This document shows, in pieces, positions 36,486-44,664 of a stretch of DNA of 64,000 bases. Made by a program: the position numbers and the translations under genes. Under the pieces are notes generated by a model. That model saw only the letters and a program-made list of their open reading frames with translations, made no database searches and was not told the origin of the DNA. The stretch comes from Shewanella litoralis (lineage in GTDB: Bacteria; Pseudomonadota; Gammaproteobacteria; Enterobacterales; Shewanellaceae). The first letter of the stretch is position 1, and each line of letters begins with the position of its first letter. The DNA lies in the NCBI RefSeq assembly GCF_009828585.1, contig NZ_WSRZ01000012.1, positions 83,298 through 147,297 on the forward strand, written 5' to 3'.

Positions 36486-37667
36486 CTACTTTAGAAAGTC
36501 TTCGAACATCCCAAAACCCATCATACTATTCAATTCCTGCTGATGGATCCGTTGACTTAACTGTTCACGCATGGCTTGCACCGTCGTGACGTTATTGATC
36601 TTAGCGTATAATGCTTCGGATTCAACGATCAGCAGATCGCCATATTGTTCCAACGTTTTTGCACGCGATGCCTTAGCGCCGCCACCAAAACGACGCCAAA
36701 TTTCTGATTTAATGTCGTTGCCATGCTGCATAAATTCATGCTCTTGATTCAGTAATGCAATTTTTGAATGTAATGTAGCCTCAATTCGCTTTAGCATGTC
36801 ATCATCTGCGGTGAGTTTATATTCGGGCAAATGTTCCTGCGCCATCATCAGCAATGAGAGCGCATCTTTATCTTTTTTAGCCTGCGAAAGCAGCTGCATT
36901 AAGTCTTTCTTTAAGGCTTTTTTCTCTGGATCTCGCTCTTTATCAGGATGAAGTTGATTGGCGAGTTGTCGATACAGTTTCGTCATCGCTTTATCTTCAA
37001 ATAACGCAGTGCTCATCGGTAATTCAGGGTCATCATTTTCAAATGAAAAGTCATCATTCATGTCCCAATCTGGCCCATCCCACTCAGAATCATCTTCATG
37101 CTCATCTTCAGCTTCTGCGCTATTGCTTTGGTTGAGCATATCGTGAATATACGCTTGAAAACGTTCAGGATGATGTATCATATCAATAAGCTCTTCGTTG
37201 CTTAAAGGCAACCACTCACCGAACATGCCAAACAGATCTTCCCGTAGCGCATCAAGTTCTTCATCACTCACCGTTTGCTTTGGCATCGTCGACTGAAAAT
37301 CAATCAATAATGACGTAAAAAACTCTCGCAAATCAGTTGTGCTAATGGGATTAAATGGGTTGGCTTCAAGTATAGTGAGCTCCTCTTCAATCCAAGCATA
37401 AAGTTCAACCCTTTGGTTACCCTTTATCGTTTTGCGTGGTACAAACGTGAGTAAATGTTGGATCCACTTTCCGGTTGCAGCACACACAACATGTTCTTTT
37501 GACTCGATTAGCGGTTTAAACTCTTCATAAAAACCATCTAACTTAGCGCGATAGCGCTGATTACGTGCTTGTTTTTTCTCGACGTCTTGCCACAATTTTT
37601 CGAGTTTTTTCGACTGTTTTTTGGATTGATGAAGAGCTGTGTCATCGATAATAGTCATTAATGTCAT
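36486..37667 (-). CDS. atypical J-domain protein
   Basis: The 393-residue protein has a charged N-terminal helix (residues 10-50, many K/E/Q), a middle domain, and a very acidic linker (about 180-215, E/D-rich). A J-domain-like segment follows (about 228-290) reading T-K-L-Y-R-Q-L-A-N-Q-L-H-P-D-K-E-R-D-P-E-K-K. The H-P-D tripeptide needed to stimulate DnaK is intact. There is no G/F or zinc-finger region, so this is a class III J-protein; a DnaK-linked role is inferred. The J-domain sits in the C-terminal half rather than at the N-terminus. It lies among accessory genes next to a recombinase remnant; client and purpose are unknown. Confidence 0.75.
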   Translation of the reverse strand: MTLMTIIDDTALHQSKKQSKKLEKLWQDVEKKQARNQRYRAKLDGFYEEFKPLIESKEHVVCAATGKWIQHLLTFVPRKTIKGNQRVELYAWIEEELTILEANPFNPISTTDLREFFTSLLIDFQSTMPKQTVSDEELDALREDLFGMFGEWLPLSNEELIDMIHHPERFQAYIHDMLNQSNSAEAEDEHEDDSEWDGPDWDMNDDFSFENDDPELPMSTALFEDKAMTKLYRQLANQLHPDKERDPEKKALKKDLMQLLSQAKKDKDALSLLMMAQEHLPEYKLTADDDMLKRIEATLHSKIALLNQEHEFMQHGNDIKSEIWRRFGGGAKASRAKTLEQYGDLLIVESEALYAKINNVTTVQAMREQLSQRIHQQELNSMMGFGMFEDFLK

Positions 37668-37883
37668 GCAGAGTACCGTAGCGAAACTTATGTTTATTTA
37701 ATTAAGTGTATTATCAAGAATGATATCGTTACATCAACCTTAACGCTAGGTTCTTGGTGACTAAATGTATAGGAAGCTGTGCTTGTTACCTACCCCATGA
37801 TCATTGCCGAAGTGCGCTGTTTTCTCTTTGTGGTGCCTAAACAGTGGTGCCTAAACAGTGGCCCCCAAACAGTGGAAGACTAC
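37668..37883. other. spacer with three tandem 14-bp repeats
   Basis: TGCCTAAACAGTGG occurs at 37834-37847 and 37848-37861, and as CCCCCAAACAGTGG at 37862-37875. No gene is apparent. The repeats directly precede the recombinase remnant. Confidence 0.55.
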
Positions 37884-38055
37884 TTCATTATCCGGTTTTG
37901 GACTGGAATGCGAAGTTGTGAGGTGCATGGATGAGAATGGGAACATATTGATTTTGATCACCGATTGATCCGTATTTGGCAAAACTGGGTCAACGAGATG
38001 GTATGTGATGTGAAAACGCCGAAATCGGGTCGAGATCTGAAAATGTGTAACACTG
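37884..38055 (+). pseudogene. tyrosine recombinase (integrase) remnant
   Basis: In one frame the segment reads F-W-T-G-M-R-S-C-E-V, then a TGA where Trp is usual, then E-W-E-H-I-D-F-D-H-R-L-I-R-I, and later K-T-P-K-S-G-R-D-L-K-M. This is the catalytic-domain start of phage-type integrases: T-G-M-R-x-x-E carries the first catalytic Arg, followed by the D-I-D-x strand and the K-T-x-x-S-x-R turn. The rest of the gene, with the HxxR box and the tyrosine, is missing; a MITE begins at 38056. The gene is dead by a nonsense codon and by truncation. It marks a former integrative element here. Confidence 0.7.
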
Positions 38056-38325
38056 TATATACCCAATCAACTTGAAGATGCTCGATTTCAGCAAGAATTT
38101 ACACGTGTTTAAGCAAGGCATTGATTGCGGGTAATGGTCGTTCCCTTTCCAAAATCAATAACACAGCATAAACGCGTGTAAAACTTGCCCTTTGGGAGTT
38201 TCACCGTGCTTCCACTACGTTGTTACGTTAATTTATAAGGTACCTACATTACCGCATTAACGCGCCTAGTATTGAAAACACGGTGAAGCTCTGAAACACG
38301 GATCTTCAAGTTGATTGGGTATATA
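38056..38325. mobile_element. MITE-like element with 24-bp terminal inverted repeats
   Basis: The 24 bases from 38056, containing ATACCCAATCAACTTGAAG, are exactly complementary to 38302-38325. The 270-bp element has no gene. It contains GTAATGGTCGTTCCCTTTC, nearly shared with the repeat at 19890-20067. It truncates the recombinase remnant on its left and ends ten bases before the stop codon of the gene to its right. Confidence 0.75.
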
Positions 38326-38335
38326 ACTTTATTTT

Positions 38336-39454
38336 CTAGAGACAATCACTCAAACGATTTAACAGTGCTTTACGACTATTATTGATCGCAATAAATCGCT
38401 TAAACCGCTGTTCAAAAGCGGTGATATCCCCTTTAAAATGATAGGCTTCGTTCAGCTGATGCAAATAGCGTGATGCCGCATCGTAACCACTGGCGCAAGT
38501 TCGATCCGCTTGCTCTTGTGCTTGCTGCCAGCAGCGCTCACGCTGATTGTAGATATCCGTCAACACTTTTTCTTTTTCCGCTTTTTCAATAGCTAATTTT
38601 ATTGCGAGCGCTTCAGCTTGCTCTTGCTGTAATAGGCTTTGCGCTTGCTCGATAAAAGGGGAAATCACGTCGGGAGTTAACCAATACTGATAGGTTTCGT
38701 CTTTGTTGGCAGATTCTTTTCGCGTCATCGTTAAGGCTTGATGACGGGTTAGCTGACCTTGTTCAAAAAGCGTGCTTAATAACGTATCTTTCTCTACTTC
38801 TGTGAGATTGTTTAGCCACGCATCAAACTGAAGCGGGGCTTGTTTGGCTTGGTGACTTGGTTGTTCGTTCAGTACCATCGCAAGTGCTTTAACCCAAGCC
38901 AGAGGAATATCATATAGCGCCGCAAAAGCCTGTAATTCCTCACTAAGATGCTCAAAATCGAATTGAATTAAAGGTATTTCCTCAAGTTCATCATTACAAT
39001 CCAACGCTTTGAGCCACATAAAGTACACAAGGCGCCAATTACCTTGGATTAACTCGCTGCGCAAACCGGTTAAATGCTGGAAAAAGTCGTTGGCATGTTC
39101 ATCGTCAAAATACTCGTAATACTCTTCGAGGGAAAAAATCAGCAATTGCCATTCTTCACTTTCCTGTACATGAAATCCCTCACTTGAAAAACCAAGTAAC
39201 GTATCAGGAAGAGTTCCCGCTGGTAGCTTGATGTAAGCATCGATCGTGCCCCAATCGGCATAGTAAAAACCAATGTCAAAGTATGTTAACATCAGCTCAG
39301 TGGGTTCTGCCTTTAAGTCACTGTAGGTGTAATACACCTGAAAGGACGTAGCGCTGATCTCAGCGCGGCTTGAAACGGTTCTGAGTGATTGGCGTGCCTT
39401 AGCATCCAAGTACCCATCCAATCGCTCGAATTTATAATATTGATATTCGCTCAT
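38336..39454 (-). CDS. uncharacterised protein of the MSEYQYY type
   Basis: The 372-residue soluble protein starts M-S-E-Y-Q-Y-Y-K-F-E-R-L-D, then S-L-R-T-V-S-S-R-A-E-I-S-A-T-S-F and a D-I-G-F-Y-Y-A-D-W-G-T block. I recognise this N-terminal pattern from uncharacterised proteins in many bacteria, but no function is known. The C-terminal third is a long Glu/Gln/Ala-rich coiled coil (about 262-310) followed by a basic helix. It starts 10 bp after the SEC-C gene stop, so the two are one operon and probably act together. Confidence 0.75.
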   Translation of the reverse strand: MSEYQYYKFERLDGYLDAKARQSLRTVSSRAEISATSFQVYYTYSDLKAEPTELMLTYFDIGFYYADWGTIDAYIKLPAGTLPDTLLGFSSEGFHVQESEEWQLLIFSLEEYYEYFDDEHANDFFQHLTGLRSELIQGNWRLVYFMWLKALDCNDELEEIPLIQFDFEHLSEELQAFAALYDIPLAWVKALAMVLNEQPSHQAKQAPLQFDAWLNNLTEVEKDTLLSTLFEQGQLTRHQALTMTRKESANKDETYQYWLTPDVISPFIEQAQSLLQQEQAEALAIKLAIEKAEKEKVLTDIYNQRERCWQQAQEQADRTCASGYDAASRYLHQLNEAYHFKGDITAFEQRFKRFIAINNSRKALLNRLSDCL

Positions 39455-39464
39455 GATGACCTTG

Positions 39465-40469
39465 CTATGCGTTAATGGTGAATTGAAAGGTGTGTTTTAA
39501 CAAAGGCAGTACCTGAACCACTCTGGCGACGGGTTCAGCGTTTAAATAACGTCTTGGGTCAATGGTCACAAATCCCCAAAACTGTAAAAATCGCTCAATA
39601 AAACGTGATTCAATGAGTATGCTTAAACTTCTTTCTGATGAGAAGTCATCATCCTCTGGGAAGGACTGCAGTAAATCGGGGAAAGCCGTCATAACCTCTT
39701 CAACCAGCTGATCCACACTGTTGTGGCTTTGAATACGCCACAGCATGAACAACCAAAAGGGTCGCAAGTCGATATCGTATTCAAAACCGTCCAAATACCC
39801 CCAGTTATATTTGCTGATTGCAGCTGCTAACATAGGTTTGAAAAATGCTCGTATACCTTCGGCCTGATACTGCTTTTGCGCTGATTTTTTTACATGGTAG
39901 CAACCACTACGTTGATAAATAATACCGCTAACTTCGGCAAGCACTCGGGTGTAGTGCAACGCATTGAATTTATCTTCGTTACTGCCCGCAAATTCGCTGA
40001 TGCTAATGTTTGTTGGGAACTGAGCAACGGCAAACTCAGGTAATAACTCACATGCCTGTTTGACCAAGTTAGCCGGTAAGTTGCCTTTACTGGTGGCTTT
40101 GAATGATCCATCTTGTGTCATAGCCTCATCAAGAATGAGGGTTAAATAACGTATCACAAGGTTGGCTGAAAGGATGTCTGGAGTGCTGATTGTCACCCAC
40201 TGTAATTCATCGAAAGGCGCATAAAGCCAATTGGCCATTTGCGTTGGTGTCACACCACAAAAATCAGGATGAGGCTGATTATTGCAATCCTGGACTTTGT
40301 GCTGTAAAGCAGCGTTGAGTTCATCAAGGGTCACATTTTGCTTGGTTGCCTGCATGGCTTCAATATCATCGAAGACCTGGCCATGTTGCTTGAAAACGCT
40401 GCTCATACAACAACGTTTAAATTTTTTACCGCTGCCACAATGGCAAGGTTCGTTTCGGCCGAGCTTCAT
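39465..40469 (-). CDS. SEC-C zinc-motif protein
   Basis: The 334-residue protein has an N-terminal SEC-C motif, R-N-E-P-C-H-C-G-S-G-K-K-F-K-R-C-C (residues 5-21), a zinc knuckle like that at the SecA C-terminus, which often mediates protein or ribosome contacts. The remaining helical region is not recognised. AAAGGA precedes the ATG by five bases. It is first gene of an operon with the MSEYQYY-type gene. Part of its 5' end and upstream region occurs again, shortened, at about 42740-42873. Confidence 0.8.
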   Translation of the reverse strand: MKLGRNEPCHCGSGKKFKRCCMSSVFKQHGQVFDDIEAMQATKQNVTLDELNAALQHKVQDCNNQPHPDFCGVTPTQMANWLYAPFDELQWVTISTPDILSANLVIRYLTLILDEAMTQDGSFKATSKGNLPANLVKQACELLPEFAVAQFPTNISISEFAGSNEDKFNALHYTRVLAEVSGIIYQRSGCYHVKKSAQKQYQAEGIRAFFKPMLAAAISKYNWGYLDGFEYDIDLRPFWLFMLWRIQSHNSVDQLVEEVMTAFPDLLQSFPEDDDFSSERSLSILIESRFIERFLQFWGFVTIDPRRYLNAEPVARVVQVLPLLKHTFQFTINA

Positions 40470-40541
40470 TGTTGTCCTTTCTTATTATGGTAGAAAAAGC
40501 GCTGCATTTTCCTGTTTGCGCTGATCCAGTCTCATTTCTCA

Positions 40542-41000
40542 TCATAAAAGCCAAGTGACGCTAGTAGAGATCGGCACAATCCCCACCTTAAGGCCAAAGG
40601 GCTTAAACAATCGATTCAGAATATCTGTCTTATAGCTACCACGGTCATTCTCAACGTCAGAAAGAGTCTTACGAGACACTTTAACCAAGTTTGCATACTG
40701 GTCTTGTGTGAGCCCTAACACCTCGACTCGCAGCGTTTTAAGCGCTTGTCCTTGGGTTAGCTCACCGTGTAAAAGCCTTTGTGTAATGGCATGAATCGCA
40801 CGCTTTCGCTCGACCGTGCTAACGCCGCCGGATTGCTTAGAGGCTCGTTTAGCACCTTGCTTTGTTTGAGCCTCTAGAATGTTTTGAGATTGATGACGTT
40901 GCGGCACTTCAGTAGCAACCTCACTCCGTTGCTGTCGATTCGCTCTAAGACGGGCAATGGTTTCTTTAGCTGTTTCCGTAGTAGATGATTTATCACTCAT
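40542..41000 (-). CDS. HipB-like Xre-family DNA-binding protein
   Basis: The 152-residue protein has a long polar, basic N-terminal half, probably flexible, and a C-terminal helix-turn-helix (about 95-140) reading L-T-Q-D-Q-Y-A-N-L-V-K-V-S-R-K-T-L-S-D-V-E-N-D-R-G. This is the Xre/HipB pattern. The ATG at 41000 overlaps the hipA stop (ATGA), with GGGGG just upstream, so the two are coupled. As antitoxin it should bind and restrain the HipA-like kinase and repress the operon. In classical hipBA the antitoxin gene comes first; here it is second. Confidence 0.8.
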   Translation of the reverse strand: MSDKSSTTETAKETIARLRANRQQRSEVATEVPQRHQSQNILEAQTKQGAKRASKQSGGVSTVERKRAIHAITQRLLHGELTQGQALKTLRVEVLGLTQDQYANLVKVSRKTLSDVENDRGSYKTDILNRLFKPFGLKVGIVPISTSVTWLL

Positions 41001-42334
41001 ACCAACCCCCAACGAGTTAGCTTGTCTTCAATATAAGTAAAGCCAATTGCAGGCATGTCGATGATCCGCTCAGGCACACCACGCGCAATTAACCGTTGCT
41101 TCAAGTCGAGACATTGCAGGGCCGTGAGCTTTAACGCTGCCATCAGCTCCTGAGCAGGCACCAGATCAGCGAGAGTGTCAGCAATGCCTTGAAAGTCATA
41201 CTCTCCCCCGACTTCGAGCAGCGCTTCCCATTTTGTGGTTCTGGCCACCCCTTCAGGGTCAGCTTTCATCGGTGCAAAGTCATAGATAGGCGCCAGTTTT
41301 ATCCAACCATCGTCTTTAAGAAACGCTGTATTACGGCCATGATTATCACTATTACCAAATATGATATTGAGTAAGTCTCGCCGCACCCACTCAAGCACAA
41401 ACGCGCGTACGTCAAACTGATAGCCTTGCTCTAAGACCATATGGCTGTGAGTAATTTTATCGATCAGCGTTCTTAAGGTTTGCTCGTGATCTAGAGTAAC
41501 GCCCGCACCTTTGCCAAGTATCGAATAAACCGACTCCATTGCGTAACGTTGTTGGCCTAACTCATTGTAATAGATATCAAAACGCGGCAGCCACAGTGAG
41601 GGATAGGAATGCCCTTCTTCGAGCCGCATGTTTGCAGTCGAGATTGTCTCAAAGCCCATGTCTGTCAGCTCGTGATAATAGTGGTATTCAGCGCGCAGAA
41701 TATCGCAATCAACTGGTGACCGAGAGCCTCTCGGATATTTGACCAAATAATGAAGGTCTCGGTTTTGTGACTCATCCTGATAACTATCAATCCAGATCTT
41801 TTGCTCATCGTCGCAACGTAATAACAGCTTGGGCGCTTCGCCACCAGCTCCCGTTGCACCACCCGCTGTCGCACCTCGATATTGCGCATAATCTAAGAAG
41901 TCAGATGCTCTATTTTTGACGTCGCCAACGGTGAACGTAAGCTTATCAGCAATAGCGGAGCGCTCCGGCAACGACTCCTTGACTCGCAAATGACCTACTG
42001 GCGCAATCGTGCCATATTTCAGCAATACAAAATTTTGCTCATCTACACTCAGATCAGCGATATCAAGGTACTTAAGCCAATAGCGTCGGCTTGCACCGCT
42101 AGGCATAATGTCGTCAAGAAAGTGCAGCCATATCGGCTCATCAAAAAATAAGCTAACGGGGTGGTTTATAGAGACAGCGTGAATGTCGTCTTTATCTAGC
42201 TCAGCCAAAGCATAATCTTGCTCGTAATCTAACGAGGTAAGTCGATAATTACCTTGTTCGCTCTCAGGAAAAGAGAGCTGTGCAATAGCTCTCCATTGGC
42301 CATTGATGAAAGCCTGAATGGTCAAATGTTCCAT
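40997..42334 (-). CDS. HipA-family serine/threonine kinase toxin
   Basis: The 445-residue protein has the HipA N-subdomain (1-110, with D-E-P-I-W-L-H-F-L-D-D-I-M-P-S-G) and a Gly/Thr-rich loop at 154-168 where HipA has its P-loop and regulatory Ser. The kinase core holds G-N-S-D-N-H-G-R-N (328-335; D330 is the catalytic Asp) and I-Y-D-F-A-P (350-355; metal-binding D352). HipA kinases phosphorylate targets such as glutamyl-tRNA synthetase; the target here is unknown. The ATG at 42334 has AGGAG six bases upstream and replaces a longer reading without a ribosome site. Two matching palindromes lie upstream. Confidence 0.85.
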   Translation of the reverse strand: MEHLTIQAFINGQWRAIAQLSFPESEQGNYRLTSLDYEQDYALAELDKDDIHAVSINHPVSLFFDEPIWLHFLDDIMPSGASRRYWLKYLDIADLSVDEQNFVLLKYGTIAPVGHLRVKESLPERSAIADKLTFTVGDVKNRASDFLDYAQYRGATAGGATGAGGEAPKLLLRCDDEQKIWIDSYQDESQNRDLHYLVKYPRGSRSPVDCDILRAEYHYYHELTDMGFETISTANMRLEEGHSYPSLWLPRFDIYYNELGQQRYAMESVYSILGKGAGVTLDHEQTLRTLIDKITHSHMVLEQGYQFDVRAFVLEWVRRDLLNIIFGNSDNHGRNTAFLKDDGWIKLAPIYDFAPMKADPEGVARTTKWEALLEVGGEYDFQGIADTLADLVPAQELMAALKLTALQCLDLKQRLIARGVPERIIDMPAIGFTYIEDKLTRWGLV

Positions 42335-42354
42335 AAGAGCTCCTAAACAGATAA

Positions 42355-42372
42355 CGAGTAACTTACTACTCA
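42355..42372. promoter_or_regulatory. candidate HipB operator, copy 1
   Basis: CGAGTA-6-TACTCA, one mismatch from the perfect copy at 42396-42413 with the same 6-base centre. It lies 21 bp upstream of the hipA start, where an autoregulating antitoxin would bind. Confidence 0.6.
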
Positions 42373-42395
42373 TTAAATCATAAAAAAGCCATTAA

Positions 42396-42413
42396 TGAGT
42401 ACATATTTACTCA
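42396..42413. promoter_or_regulatory. candidate HipB operator, copy 2
   Basis: TGAGTA-CATATT-TACTCA is a perfect 6-bp dyad, 41 bp centre to centre from the first copy, about four helical turns. Twin operators of this kind are usual upstream of hipBA modules. Confidence 0.6.
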
Positions 42414-42695
42414 GATAATACTATTAGTATAGAAAACATACAAAGCTTTTATGGGTAACAAACGGCATTCACTAAGCAATTAGGCTAAAAGCGCATGGGG
42501 AATAGCGCTCACCGACCCCCGCTATCACCTCACGGCGCATTACCACCGCGTAAGTTCATCTGATACCAGCCAGAGGCTACCAACGCCCAGACGTTATGAA
42601 GGTCATAAACCAAGTCGTGGCGACTTGAGTCCTCGTCACAATCGTCCTCATTCTGTCTTGATTATCTAATGAGGTGGGTTAATTTCACTTCTGCG
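42414..42695. other. non-coding region upstream of the hipA-like gene
   Basis: No open frame with a ribosome site is visible. It contains no repeat I can name and looks like the degraded interior of a former mobile region. Confidence 0.35.
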
Positions 42696-42738
42696 ATAAC
42701 GCCGAACAGTGGGTCAGTTTTACATCGGCGTTGACAGC
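42696..42738. mobile_element. possible IS21-type end remnant
   Basis: On the minus strand the segment begins TGTCAACGCCGATG and contains AAACTGACCCAC, with a related AATTAACCCACC about 40 bases further. Such repeated internal words next to a TGT end resemble IS21-family termini. No transposase gene remains. The match is from memory and tentative. Confidence 0.35.
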
Positions 42739-42873
42739 ATAAAGCCAATTAGCCATTTGCGTTGGCGTCACACAAAAATCGGGATGAGGTTGATTATTAC
42801 GCTCCTGCGCTTTGTGCTGTGTTATAGAAAAAGCGCAGCATTTTCCTGCTTGCGCTGATCCAGTGTCCTAGGA
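42739..42873 (-). pseudogene. shortened duplicate of the SEC-C gene region
   Basis: CATAAAGCCAATT(A/G)GCCATTTGCGTTGG and the following bases match 40230-40305 inside the SEC-C gene. TAGAAAAAGCGC(A/T)GCATTTTCCTG and CGCTGATCCAGT match its upstream region at 40490-40533. The roughly 180 bp between, including the start codon and zinc motif, are deleted. It is a relic of a second copy. Confidence 0.75.
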
Positions 42874-43129
42874 ATTACTGATGAAGCGAATAATGGCAGA
42901 CCACCACTTATAGCGACCTTGATTCTACTTTGAACTGCGGTTAAAAATGGGTGGGTTACCATAATTAATCCTATAAATTCAGAAATTAGCGACTGAAAAC
43001 CAAGTGTACTCTGTGTGTAATTTTAATACCTCAGGTATTAAAATGTCTAAGATCAATAGGCTGACTTATGACAATGCCTAAATTTAATTATATTCATCGA
43101 TTGAAGTTGAACGTTTAGGACTTTAAACG

Positions 43130-43160
43130 AAAAATGCCACTACCTTTAAAGATAGTGGCA
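43130..43160 (-). terminator. intrinsic terminator of glmM
   Basis: On the minus strand TGCCACTA and TAGTGGCA form an 8-bp stem with a short inner pair, followed by TTTTT. It lies 35 bp after the glmM stop. Confidence 0.8.
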
Positions 43161-43194
43161 CCGGTAAATCTACAACGAGTAAAAATTAAACGTC

Positions 43195-44553
43195 TTAAAC
43201 ACCTGCGGTAGAAACAGCTTTTGCAATTGCTTCAGCTTGTGCTTGCGACATTTCTGGGTCGGTTGATTCAACCATCACACGGATGAGCGGTTCTGTGCCA
43301 GACTTACGCAGTAATACGCGGCCGTTATTACCTAAAACAGCTTCCGCTTCAATCACCGCTTGTTTAACGACCTCTGATGCGATAATTTCATCGGCATTGT
43401 TAGCGGTTAAACGAACGTTTAGTAATACTTGTGGCAACTTGTTCATACCAGAGGCAATATCAGCGAGTGATTGCTTAGATTGTAAAACAGCTTGAAGTAC
43501 TAACAATGAAGCAACGACGCCGTCACCCGTTGAGGCATGGTCAAGGTGCAAAATATGGCCAGAGCCTTCACCACCTAATTTCCAACCGGTTTCTTTTAAT
43601 TGCTCAACCACATAACGATCACCCACTTTGGCGCGTCTAAAGGGAATATCCATTTCTTTAAGGGCTATCTCAAGCCCAAGATTTGACATTAGCGTGCCAA
43701 CAACACCACCAGTCATAGTGCCTTGCTGCTTAGCAGATTTTGCCAGGATATATAAAATCTGGTCGCCATCAACCACATGACCGTTATGGTCAACAAACAT
43801 AATACGGTCGGCATCACCGTCAAGTGCGATACCCAAATCGGCTTCATGGACCATCACAGCTGTTTGTAAGCTGTCTAAATGCGTTGCGCCGCAGTGATCG
43901 TTAATGTTTACGCCATTAGGTTTATCATTAATGCTAATGACTTCAGCGCCTAATTCACGGTACACATTGGGGGCAATGTGATACGCCGCGCCATTAGCGC
44001 TATCAACCACAATCTTCATCCCTGCTAAGGTTAGATCTTTAGCAAACACGCCTTTGCAAAACTCAATATAACGCCCGGCGGCGTCGTTAATGCGACGAAC
44101 TTTACCTAACAATTCAGAAGACACACATTCCATTGCATTGTGATTTAACGCCTGGTCGAGTAGCGCTTCAATCTCAAGCTCTTGCTCGTCATTGAGCTTG
44201 GTGCCCGAGTTGGAGAAAAATTTAATGCCGTTATCATAAAAAGGGTTATGTGATGCACTGATCACCACACCCGCATCGGCTCTAAAGGTGGAGGCTAAAT
44301 ACGCCACTGCAGGCGTTGGCATCGGGCCAATTAATGCAACGTTTACGCCAGCAGCAGAAAGGCCCGCCTCAATAGCCGATTCAAACATATAACCACTACT
44401 GCGAGTATCTTTACCAATCAACACTTCTTGAGTACCGGTGGAGGCTAAAACCTTACCCGCAGCCCAACCTAGCTTCATTGCAAAATCAGGTGTAATAGGA
44501 AACGTCCCCACTTTTCCACGCACACCATCGGTACCAAAATATTTACGACTCAT
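43195..44553 (-). CDS. glmM: phosphoglucosamine mutase
   Basis: The 452-residue protein converts glucosamine-6-phosphate to glucosamine-1-phosphate for UDP-GlcNAc synthesis. It begins [13 protein letters not shown] and has the phosphoserine loop V-V-I-S-A-S-H-N-P (Ser101), the metal loop D-G-D-A-D-R, the sugar loop G-G-E-G-S-G-H and the C-terminal phosphate loop [10 protein letters not shown], all intact. The ATG at 44553 has GGGAG five bases upstream. In most gammaproteobacteria glmM lies beside folP and ftsH; here it ends a polysaccharide locus, so it may be a second copy devoted to surface polysaccharide. It is separated from galU by a repeat cluster. Confidence 0.93.
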   Translation of the reverse strand: MSRKYFGTDGVRGKVGTFPITPDFAMKLGWAAGKVLASTGTQEVLIGKDTRSSGYMFESAIEAGLSAAGVNVALIGPMPTPAVAYLASTFRADAGVVISASHNPFYDNGIKFFSNSGTKLNDEQELEIEALLDQALNHNAMECVSSELLGKVRRINDAAGRYIEFCKGVFAKDLTLAGMKIVVDSANGAAYHIAPNVYRELGAEVISINDKPNGVNINDHCGATHLDSLQTAVMVHEADLGIALDGDADRIMFVDHNGHVVDGDQILYILAKSAKQQGTMTGGVVGTLMSNLGLEIALKEMDIPFRRAKVGDRYVVEQLKETGWKLGGEGSGHILHLDHASTGDGVVASLLVLQAVLQSKQSLADIASGMNKLPQVLLNVRLTANNADEIIASEVVKQAVIEAEAVLGNNGRVLLRKSGTEPLIRVMVESTDPEMSQAQAEAIAKAVSTAGV

Positions 44554-44622
44554 AAAAACTCCCAAAATAAAAAGTTCCAGGTTCCAGGAACTCGCAGGCT
44601 CGCCTGAGAGCGGACTGCGTCC

Positions 44623-44657
44623 TTCTAGGTTCTAAGTTCTAAGTTCTAAGTTCTAAG
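44623..44657. repeat. 7-bp tandem repeat TTCTAAG
   Basis: Five 7-bp units in a row, the first TTCTAGG and the next four TTCTAAG. Degenerate versions recur at the junctions of the adjacent 173-bp repeats. It lies just upstream of glmM. Confidence 0.85.
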
Positions 44658-44664
44658 ATCTAGA

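Noticed and set aside
37851-38066. 71-codon minus-strand frame
   Set aside because: It is the antisense of the integrase remnant, whose forward reading matches a known family.
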